Source: Bacteriovoracaceae bacterium (GTDB taxonomy: Bacteria; Bdellovibrionota; Bacteriovoracia; Bacteriovoracales; Bacteriovoracaceae). Taken from it: a stretch of DNA of 6,245 nt. The notes beneath the pieces are model-generated. The model saw only the letters and a list, made by a program, of their open reading frames with translations. It made no database searches and was not told the origin of the DNA. This document shows, in pieces, positions 1-5,077 of this stretch. A program made the position numbers and the translations under genes. Each line of letters begins with the position of its first letter. Position 1 is the first letter of the stretch. The stretch lies in contig CANFNN010000178.1 in NCBI GenBank assembly GCA_947448095.1, forward strand, positions 1-6,245. Direction: 5' to 3'.

Positions 1-485
1 AAATGGCGGCTTAAGCAGTAGTAGCTTGGTTGTGCTTTGAGTTCTTCGAGGATCTCAAGGGAGACTTTTTTTACTTCTTCAGTGTTTTTTGTTTTTAAAG
101 CGGTAGAAATTTTTTGTTCAATCGACTTTCTATTTATCGCAGAAAAAGTTTCCATCGGCTTTTGTCTTAGTAATCTAGGGGTCTCAATCAAGGCCTTAAA
201 TTCTTTGCAGAATATATTCATGCCTGCTTTTTGATAGTGCAGGGCCTTGAGATCAAAAAATGTCGCCACTGTCAGGCTTAATCTTTCGTAACCAATCAGT
301 TCTCTATAAATAGGATTGGATTTTCCTTGAGTCAGCTTGCTGTAAACTTCTTTGCGAGCCTTATTGATCGAAATGGATTCCAAAATGTGATTTTGAAAAC
401 AAAATGATTCACGGGTTTTAGCAAACCCAGAACTTGAGAGGCTTATCATAAATGCCGAGGCCAAAATGAGAGTCGATGATTTCAT
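1..485 (-). CDS. Exported small protein of unknown function, 3' end cut by window edge
   Basis: The reverse strand reads open from an ATG at 485-483 to the left edge, giving 161 codons with no stop, so the C-terminus is missing. I do not recognise the family. The N-terminus is a good Sec signal peptide: Lys2, a hydrophobic stretch at about residues 5-19, and a GFA site with cleavage likely after Ala22. The visible mature part (about 23-161) looks mostly helical, is rich in Lys and Glu, and has three cysteines (29, 93, 157). There is no second membrane segment and no lipobox, so a soluble periplasmic protein is the simplest reading. The start is well bounded: an in-frame TAA lies at 497-495 and no ATG, GTG or TTG lies between it and ATG 485. 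Its only close Shine-Dalgarno, GAGG, is just 2 nt from the ATG. It is divergent from tgt. Confidence 0.75.
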   Translation of the reverse strand, partial: MKSSTLILASAFMISLSSSGFAKTRESFCFQNHILESISINKARKEVYSKLTQGKSNPIYRELIGYERLSLTVATFFDLKALHYQKAGMNIFCKEFKALIETPRLLRQKPMETFSAINRKSIEQKISTALKTKNTEEVKKVSLEILEELKAQPSYYCLSRH

Positions 486-493
486 AACCTCAT
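482..493 (-). other. Three-codon mini-ORF (Met-Arg-Leu-stop) overlapping the start of the downstream gene
   Basis: On the minus strand ATG AGG TTA TGA ends in the ATGA that contains the start codon of the exported-protein gene. A strong Shine-Dalgarno, GGAGGAG (512-506), lies 12 nt before this mini-ORF's ATG but 20 nt before the real ATG. Ribosomes may therefore load at the mini-ORF and restart at the overlapping ATG. The sequence elements are directly visible; the coupling is inference. Alternatively the gene uses only the close GAGG and the mini-ORF is accidental. Confidence 0.3.
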
Positions 494-577
494 TTTAGGG
501 CAAATCTCCTCCCACAAGAGCGAACTAGGTGCTTTCTTCACCCCCTGTCTATTCTTTAGGCAGGCTCCTAACCCCAC

Positions 578-607
578 ATAATTGTTGGATAGTCGCCTAA
601 GTTTCAA
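578..607 (-). promoter_or_regulatory. Possible sigma-70-type promoter for the leftmost gene
   Basis: On the minus strand TTGAAA (607-602) and AATTAT (583-578) are separated by 18 nt. They match the -35 and -10 consensus at 5 of 6 and 4 of 6 positions. Transcription would begin near 570 and leave a leader of roughly 85 nt ahead of ATG 485. The region is the only space between two divergent genes, so a promoter is expected here. The boxes are weak enough that chance is possible. Confidence 0.3.
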
Positions 608-608
608 A

Positions 609-635
609 GTGACGGAGTCAGTTCTACGTGATAAT
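609..635 (+). promoter_or_regulatory. Possible promoter immediately ahead of tgt
   Basis: GATAAT at 630-635 matches the -10 consensus at 5 of 6 positions. The best -35 partner, GTGACG at 609-614, matches only 4 of 6 and its spacer is short (15 nt). If used, transcription would start near 641-643, almost at ATG 644, giving a leaderless or nearly leaderless message. That would fit the absence of a well-placed Shine-Dalgarno before tgt. An alternative -10, CATAAT at 577-582, has no convincing -35. Confidence 0.2.
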
Positions 636-643
636 TGTCGCCC

Positions 644-1756
644 ATGTCTTTTTTTCAACTAGAAGCTCAATCCGGCGAGGCCCGCGCTGGCCGCATTTAC
701 ACTGCCCACGGCGTGATTGAAACGCCTATTTTTATGCCCGTAGGAACTCGCGCCTCGGTGAAAACTTTATGGCAAGAAGACCTTGAGAAGCTGAATGCGC
801 AGATCATTCTGGGAAATACTTATCATCTGTATCTAAAACCAGGTCATGAGTTAATTGAAAGAATGGGTGGACTGCATAAGTTCATGAGCTGGCCTAGACC
901 CATTCTCACCGACTCTGGTGGCTATCAGGTTTTTTCACTCTCAGATATTAATAAACTGACAGAAGAGGGAGTCACTTTTCAGTCCCATATTGATGGCTCT
1001 CGCCATTTAATTACGCCTGAAAAATCCATGCAAATTCAAAAGGCCCTAGGCTCTGATATTGTGATGGCCTTTGATGAGTGCCCAAAACTTCCTGCCACTA
1101 AAGAAACTCTCAGAACCAGCATGGAGCTGACTCACCGCTGGGCCAAGCGCTGCAAGACTGTGGAGCTTCAACCACATCAGCACTTGTTTGGAATTATTCA
1201 GGGTGGACTTCATTATGATCTGCGCTTGGAAAGTATGCAGGGACTGATTGAACTTGGCTTTGATGGCTATGCTTTGGGTGGATTAAGCGTTGGTGAAAAA
1301 AATGAAGAAATGGTGGAGTTCTGTAAAAAGTTTGTCCCCGTCATGCCCAAAGAGAAACCGAGATACTTAATGGGTGTCGGTAAGCCCCTGGACGTCCTTA
1401 ACGGGATTAAGTCTGGACTTGATATGTTTGACTGTGTGCTTCCTACGCGCAATGCGCGTAACGGCCAATTTTTAACCACTCATGGCCCACTGAATATTAA
1501 AAAGGCCCGTTTCATTGAAGATCCTTTGGCGCCTGATCCAGAGTGTTCTTGCCAGGTATGTACTCGTTATTCACGATCATATATACGGCATTTGTTTAAT
1601 GTGGGTGAGTACTTGGCAGGACAGTTAATTACTTTTCACAATATCCATTTTTATCTGGAAATGGTGAAAAACGCTCGCGCTGCGATTTTCAATGCTTCAT
1701 TTGACGAATATTACCTAAAATTTTATAACGATTACACTTCAAAACGTTGGGAATAA
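644..1756 (+). CDS. tgt: tRNA-guanine(34) transglycosylase (queuine tRNA-ribosyltransferase)
   Basis: This enzyme swaps guanine 34 of tRNAs with GUN anticodons (Asp, Asn, His, Tyr) for preQ1 in queuosine synthesis, in the cytoplasm. The 370-residue product is full length for bacterial Tgt (about 370-380). Visible family marks are the N-terminal ETPIFMPVGT (26-35), LTDSGGYQVFSL with catalytic Asp90 (88-99), FDECP with Asp144, QGG (186-188), GYALGGLSVGE (208-218), and MFDCVLPTRNARNG (261-274) with the nucleophile Asp263. The zinc site is Cys301, Cys303, Cys306 and His332 (CxCxxC plus a distal FHN). No key residue is missing. The start is uncertain: an in-frame TAA at 632-634 leaves TTG 635 or ATG 644, and I chose ATG because family alignment begins there. 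GGAG at 614-617 is too far from either. It opens the tgt-yajC-tatA run; yajC follows after 16 nt. No queA precedes it. Confidence 0.97.
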   Translation: MSFFQLEAQSGEARAGRIYTAHGVIETPIFMPVGTRASVKTLWQEDLEKLNAQIILGNTYHLYLKPGHELIERMGGLHKFMSWPRPILTDSGGYQVFSLSDINKLTEEGVTFQSHIDGSRHLITPEKSMQIQKALGSDIVMAFDECPKLPATKETLRTSMELTHRWAKRCKTVELQPHQHLFGIIQGGLHYDLRLESMQGLIELGFDGYALGGLSVGEKNEEMVEFCKKFVPVMPKEKPRYLMGVGKPLDVLNGIKSGLDMFDCVLPTRNARNGQFLTTHGPLNIKKARFIEDPLAPDPECSCQVCTRYSRSYIRHLFNVGEYLAGQLITFHNIHFYLEMVKNARAAIFNASFDEYYLKFYNDYTSKRWE

Positions 1757-1772
1757 CACAAAGGAAATTAAT

Positions 1773-2111
1773 ATGTTCGATTTCATTCTTTCATCAGCTC
1801 ATGCTCAAACAGCAGCGGCTTCAACTCAGTCACCATTTCTTCAATTCGTTCCATTCGTTTTGATTTTTGTTGTGATGTATTTTCTTATGATTCGTCCTCA
1901 GAAAAAACGTATGCAAGAAGAGCAAAGCTTTTTAAATAAACTTGCTCACGGTGATGAAGTTTACACAAAATCAGGTATCCTTGGAAAAGTAACGGCCATT
2001 GCTGAAAAAGCAGTCACTCTTGAAATCGAAAATGGTGCCAAGATGAAAATTCTTAAGTCTCATATCGGTGGTTCTGCAGCTTCAATTTTTGCTCCAGACA
2101 CAAAGAAGTAA
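1773..2111 (+). CDS. yajC: Sec translocon accessory subunit YajC
   Basis: YajC is a small inner-membrane protein that associates with SecD and SecF and, through them, with SecYEG; its exact role is not settled and it is usually dispensable. The 112-residue product has the family layout. A short N-terminus resembling a signal peptide end (SSAHAQ, 7-12) is followed by one membrane helix at about 22-40, then the hallmark MIRPQKKR (39-46) at the cytoplasmic face. A small soluble domain follows, with GDEVYTKSGILGKV (60-73) and a conserved VTLEIENGAKMKI stretch (81-93). AAGGA at 1761-1765 is a well-spaced Shine-Dalgarno (7 nt). It lies 16 nt after tgt and 3 nt before tatA, so co-transcription is very likely. 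The position between tgt and the secDF pair matches the known E. coli order. Confidence 0.96.
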   Translation: MFDFILSSAHAQTAAASTQSPFLQFVPFVLIFVVMYFLMIRPQKKRMQEEQSFLNKLAHGDEVYTKSGILGKVTAIAEKAVTLEIENGAKMKILKSHIGGSAASIFAPDTKK

Positions 2112-2114
2112 TCT

Positions 2115-2357
2115 ATGTTTGGACTTGGCTTTGGAGAACTGGTTCTTATTTTTTTAATCGCCCTGATCTTTATCGGGCCTAAAAAACTGCCTGAACTGGC
2201 CAAAGGTTTAGGCAAGGGCATTAGGGATTTCCAAAATGCTGCCAAAGGTTTTTCTGACCAGATGCAAAATCCGGTCGAAACACCCCCTTCGGAGACTCAA
2301 GAGACCCCGAAAATCGCCGACGCTACTCAGCAAGAAAAAGAAGATCATCATTCATAA
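2115..2357 (+). CDS. tatA: Sec-independent (twin-arginine) translocase subunit TatA-type
   Basis: TatA forms the pore-like oligomer that moves folded twin-arginine proteins across the inner membrane, recruited by TatBC. The 80-residue product has the full family pattern: a short N-terminus with Glu8, one membrane helix (about 6-20), a Gly-Pro hinge (21-22), then the amphipathic helix LPELAKGLGKGIRDFQNA (25-42), and a loose polar, acidic tail rich in Pro, Glu, Gln and Thr. Gly33 and Phe39 of the GKGIRDF segment favour TatA over TatB, although the GFGEL start and GP hinge also occur in TatB. It begins 3 nt after the yajC stop. The only Shine-Dalgarno-like stretch is AAGAAG inside the yajC end, so translation is probably coupled. 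No tatB or tatC is in the window, so this TatA must work with subunits encoded elsewhere. A strong hairpin follows directly. Confidence 0.92.
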   Translation: MFGLGFGELVLIFLIALIFIGPKKLPELAKGLGKGIRDFQNAAKGFSDQMQNPVETPPSETQETPKIADATQQEKEDHHS

Positions 2358-2361
2358 ATAT

Positions 2362-2381
2362 AAAGGGGCGAAAGCCCCTTT
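2362..2381 (+). terminator. GAAA-tetraloop hairpin, probable (partial) terminator after tatA
   Basis: AAAGGGGC (2362-2369) pairs perfectly with GCCCCTTT (2374-2381) around a GAAA loop of the stable GNRA class. It starts 4 nt after the tatA stop. The 3' T-run is only TTT and then turns into GTTATGATT, so termination may be incomplete. The hairpin could instead protect the 3' end of the tgt-yajC-tatA message and let some transcription continue into secD. It would also work on the opposite strand, but no gene there needs it. Confidence 0.55.
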
Positions 2382-2400
2382 GTTATGATTGCTCAAACCC

Positions 2401-2429
2401 CTTAAATTGTTTAAAATTTTCCGTATACA
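2401..2429 (+). promoter_or_regulatory. AT-rich possible promoter region of secD
   Basis: The 111-bp gap between tatA and secD, following a hairpin, suggests secD has its own promoter. The best -10 I can offer is TATACA at 2424-2429 (4 of 6), with CTTAAA at 2401-2406 as a weak -35 at 17 nt (3 of 6). The stretch is clearly richer in A and T than its surroundings. The exact boxes are not secure. Confidence 0.2.
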
Positions 2430-2461
2430 TGAATTCATTTTAAGAACCCTAAGGATACGGA
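2420..2461 (+). promoter_or_regulatory. secD leader stem that would cover the ribosome binding site
   Basis: TCCGTAT (2420-2426) is the exact reverse complement of ATACGGA (2455-2461), with one further T-G pair at 2419/2462. The right arm takes in GGAG (2459-2462), the Shine-Dalgarno that sits 6 nt before secD ATG 2469. The loop is 28 nt and contains the palindrome ATGAATTCAT (2429-2438). In RNA this stem would hide the start signal of secD. A second pairing, TTAAAAT (2411-2417) with ATTTTAA (2437-2443), interleaves with it, so the two could compete or form an H-type pseudoknot. The pairings are visible; a regulatory role is inference. Confidence 0.35.
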
Positions 2462-2468
2462 GTTTGAC

Positions 2469-4172
2469 ATGGCCAGGGGATGGTGGTTTCGATTTAGTTT
2501 TTTAGCTGCAATTACGATTGCGGCTTTCATGTCGGTAGCTCCGACTTTCTTTAACCTCAGCGAAAAGAGCTCCTTTCCGATGAAGAGTAAGATCAATCTT
2601 GGGTTAGATCTCCAGGGTGGTCTCTACATGGTTCTCGGGATCGACTTTAATAAAGTTTATCGCGACGAGATCATTGGCAACGGCCGCAAGATGATTTCTC
2701 TTCTCAAAGACGAGACCATCGAGGCGAAAATTGGTGATCTGATCACTAATGATTCAAAAGATCCCCAACAGTCAGTGGTGTTGGCAAAACCAACAGATGC
2801 AGATCGTGCCAAAGAAATTCTTTCTAAATATTTTGGCAACACGATTCGTCTCACGGCCGATTCTCAAGGGACTTTGACTTATGGATTATCAAGAGACTTC
2901 ATTAAAGAAGTTGAAGATACGGCCTTGTCTAAATCAATTGAAGTGATTCGTAACCGTATTGATGAGTTTGGTGTGACTGAGCCAGAAATTGTTTCTCAAG
3001 GAACGGACCGAATCGTGGTTCAGCTTCCAGGTGTAAAAGATATTGACCGTGCTAAAGATCTCATTGGGAAAACGGCCAAGCTTGAATTCAAAGTTATTAA
3101 TGATGAATTTGCAGCCAACCTTCCTGAATGGATGGATAAAGTTAAGAAAGCGGGGATCGTCTTTAATAAGGGCGAGCGCTTTTCTGACTACGTAAAAAAA
3201 GTAAACGAGACTCTCGCAGCTGACCTTCCTAAAGGTTTTGAAATTGCTTTTTCAAAAGAATCTAACAAAAGCACCAACGAAATTACGAATATGGAACCCT
3301 ACCTGGTTGAGAACGCAGCTTCTCTGACTGGTGAAGAACTTCAAGAAGCTTTCGTACGTATGGATCAGGAACAAAACCGTCCCTACGTGGCACTTGAATT
3401 TAAGGCCAACGGAGCTAAGCTCTTTGAGGAGATTACTGGTGCTAACACTGGTAAGCGCTTAGGAATTGTTCTAGATGGTAACGTCTATTCAGCACCTATG
3501 GTTAATGGCCGTATTGCTGGTGGATCTGCGCAAATCACTCTTGGTACTGGTGACTATAATACAGTGATGTCAGAAGCCCGCGATCTGGCCCTTGTTCTTC
3601 GTGCAGGAGCTCTTCCAGTTGAGTTAGTTTTTGAAGAGCAGCGTGTGGTTGGTCCTTCACTCGGAGCCGATGCTATTGCAAAAGCTCAGTACGCAAGTAT
3701 TGTCGGTGCCTTCTTGGTACTAGCGTTCATGTGTTTCTATTACAAACTCTCAGGCGTTATTGCGACAGTTACAATCGTTTTAAACGTTCTTTTTACTCTA
3801 TCTTGTTTAATTGCTTTGGGTGCAACTCTCTCGCTTCCAGGAATCGCCGGTATCGCCTTAACAGTTGGTATGGCCGTGGATGGAAACATTCTTATTTACG
3901 AGCGTATTCGTGAAGAATTGAGACTAGGTGTTTCTCCGATAGAAGCTGTGAAAATTGGTTTTGAAAAAGCCTTTTGGGCAATTGCTGATGCCAACATCAC
4001 GACTGCACTTGCTGGTATTTGCCTCTTGAACTTTGGAACAGGTCCCGTTCGAGGTTTTGCCGTCACTCTTTTAATTGGTATTACCACTACAGTTTATACA
4101 GCTTACTTCGTCAGCAAAATCCTCTTTGAGGTTTATGTAGCGAAAGGTGCGAAGAAGAGCTTAAGTATTTAA
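2469..4172 (+). CDS. secD: Protein translocase subunit SecD
   Basis: SecD pairs with SecF in the inner membrane and uses the proton motive force to pull preproteins out of SecYEG on the periplasmic side. The 567-residue product is a little shorter than E. coli SecD (about 615) but complete. In order: membrane helix 1 (about 8-26); the large periplasmic P1 region, opening with LGLDLQGG (44-51) and holding IEVIRNRIDEFGVTEP (157-172), DRIVVQLPGV (180-189) and a DGNVYSAP...GRIAGG motif (336-352); GPSLG (395-399); then five C-terminal helices from about 407. LPGIAGIALTVGMAVDGNILIYERIREEL (456-484) carries the conserved membrane Asp471, equivalent to the functionally important Asp519 in E. coli. 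The residue after it is Gly, where VDAN is the commoner form. GGAG 6 nt upstream supports ATG 2469. secF follows after 17 nt. Confidence 0.98.
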   Translation: MARGWWFRFSFLAAITIAAFMSVAPTFFNLSEKSSFPMKSKINLGLDLQGGLYMVLGIDFNKVYRDEIIGNGRKMISLLKDETIEAKIGDLITNDSKDPQQSVVLAKPTDADRAKEILSKYFGNTIRLTADSQGTLTYGLSRDFIKEVEDTALSKSIEVIRNRIDEFGVTEPEIVSQGTDRIVVQLPGVKDIDRAKDLIGKTAKLEFKVINDEFAANLPEWMDKVKKAGIVFNKGERFSDYVKKVNETLAADLPKGFEIAFSKESNKSTNEITNMEPYLVENAASLTGEELQEAFVRMDQEQNRPYVALEFKANGAKLFEEITGANTGKRLGIVLDGNVYSAPMVNGRIAGGSAQITLGTGDYNTVMSEARDLALVLRAGALPVELVFEEQRVVGPSLGADAIAKAQYASIVGAFLVLAFMCFYYKLSGVIATVTIVLNVLFTLSCLIALGATLSLPGIAGIALTVGMAVDGNILIYERIREELRLGVSPIEAVKIGFEKAFWAIADANITTALAGICLLNFGTGPVRGFAVTLLIGITTTVYTAYFVSKILFEVYVAKGAKKSLSI

Positions 4173-4175
4173 TCG

Positions 4176-4180
4176 AAGGA
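4176..4180 (+). promoter_or_regulatory. Shine-Dalgarno that decides the secF start
   Basis: AAGGA at 4176-4180 touches ATG 4181 with no spacer, which is not workable for initiation there. It stands 9 nt before ATG 4190, a normal distance. The product from 4190 begins MKKIDYVGKFK, the usual type of SecF start. I therefore place the secF start at 4190, removing three residues from the longest reading. Confidence 0.7.
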
Positions 4181-4189
4181 ATGAGAAGT

Positions 4190-5077
4190 ATGAAAAAAAT
4201 TGATTATGTTGGTAAATTTAAAATAGCAGGCCTTGTCTCTTTGGCCCTGATTGTTGCTACGGTTGTTATGTTCTTCACGAAGGGACTTAACTACGGAGTA
4301 GATTTTCGTGGGGGAGTGGAGATACAGGTTAAGTTTAAAAATGCTGTTTCTCTTGGAGATTTACGGACTGTTTTAACTGAAAAAAATGTTGCTATGTCTC
4401 AGCTGCAAAGTATCGGAGACGACGGGCAAAACGAGTTTTTGCTTAAGCTTGAAACTGACAAAGGGGATTTGAACGCAATTTCAACTCTCGTAGGTTCTGT
4501 TTTAACTGAAAAATTCGGTCAAGGAAGTTTTGAGATTCTTAAAAACGATATCGTTGGTCCAAAGGCCGGAGCCCAGCTTCGGGTGTCAGCTTTCAAAGCA
4601 CTTGCTTGGGCGATCCTTGCGATCATGATTTATCTCGCTCTTAGATTTGAATACAAATTTGCTCCGGGAGCGATTGCAGCTCTCATTCACGATGTTGTGA
4701 TTATTCTTGGTGCATTTATTTTGACGCAAAAAGAGTTCTCGCTTCAAATCGTGGCAGCACTTCTCGCCATTATTGGTTACTCAGTGAATGATACGGTTGT
4801 TATTTATGACCGAGTTCGTGAAATTGAGCAGGCAAATCCCACTATGGGAAGCTTTGAGATCATGAACCGTGCATTGAATGAAACGATGTCTCGAACGATC
4901 ATCACTTCTTTAACTGTTCTAGGTGTTTCACTTGTGATGCTTTTCATGGGTGGACCAGTGATTCATGACTTCTTCTTTGCTATGACGATCGGGGTAATCT
5001 TGGGTGTGTATTCAACCATCTTTATTGCCGTTCCAATGACTGTGTTTACTGAAAGATTTTCTAAAAAGAATGCCTAA
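4190..5077 (+). CDS. secF: Protein translocase subunit SecF
   Basis: SecF is the partner of SecD in the proton-driven export motor of the inner membrane. The 295-residue product matches the usual size (about 300-320). Visible in order: membrane helix 1 (about 12-30); the GVDFRGG motif (36-42) at the start of the periplasmic P4 domain; DIVGPKAG (120-127); then five membrane helices from about 133 to 287. IGYSVNDTVVIYDRVRE (195-211) carries Asp201 and ETMSRTIITS (231-240) carries Arg235. These are equivalent to E. coli Asp213 and Arg247, which are important for proton coupling. Nothing essential is missing. The start at 4190 is chosen over in-frame ATG 4181 because of Shine-Dalgarno spacing. 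It lies 17 nt after secD, and its last 8 bases overlap the next gene, so secD, secF and that gene are very likely one transcript. Confidence 0.97.
   Translation: MKKIDYVGKFKIAGLVSLALIVATVVMFFTKGLNYGVDFRGGVEIQVKFKNAVSLGDLRTVLTEKNVAMSQLQSIGDDGQNEFLLKLETDKGDLNAISTLVGSVLTEKFGQGSFEILKNDIVGPKAGAQLRVSAFKALAWAILAIMIYLALRFEYKFAPGAIAALIHDVVIILGAFILTQKEFSLQIVAALLAIIGYSVNDTVVIYDRVREIEQANPTMGSFEIMNRALNETMSRTIITSLTVLGVSLVMLFMGGPVIHDFFFAMTIGVILGVYSTIFIAVPMTVFTERFSKKNA

Noticed and set aside
37..234. Plus-strand 65-codon ORF opposite the leftmost gene
   Set aside because: It is antisense to an open minus-strand frame that has a signal peptide and a bounded start, and it has no family resemblance or Shine-Dalgarno.
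544..564. CCTGTC/GGCAGG hairpin in the divergent intergenic region
   Set aside because: Six pairs with one T-G wobble and a 9-nt loop is weak, and it lies in no position that suggests a terminator or operator.
1444..1460. Inverted repeat TACGCGC-AAT-GCGCGTA inside tgt
   Set aside because: It falls exactly on the codons for the conserved TRNARN motif, so the protein sequence with alternating Arg and Asn/Ala codons explains most of it.
2385..2405. Six-codon ORF (MIAQTP) in the secD leader as a regulatory arrest peptide
   Set aside because: No Shine-Dalgarno, very short, starts just after the hairpin, and lacks any known arrest motif.
3194..3200. Run of seven A in secD as a programmed frameshift site
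   Set aside because: The frame continues through an intact full-length SecD, there is no nearby stop in another frame that would make a useful product, and no stimulating structure was seen.
3731..3913. Plus-strand 60-codon ORF inside secD in another frame
   Set aside because: It overlaps the conserved C-terminal membrane helices of SecD and has no start signal of its own.
4181..4189. Upstream in-frame ATG 4181 as secF start
   Set aside because: The AAGGA Shine-Dalgarno touches this ATG with no spacer, while ATG 4190 has a normal 9-nt spacer.
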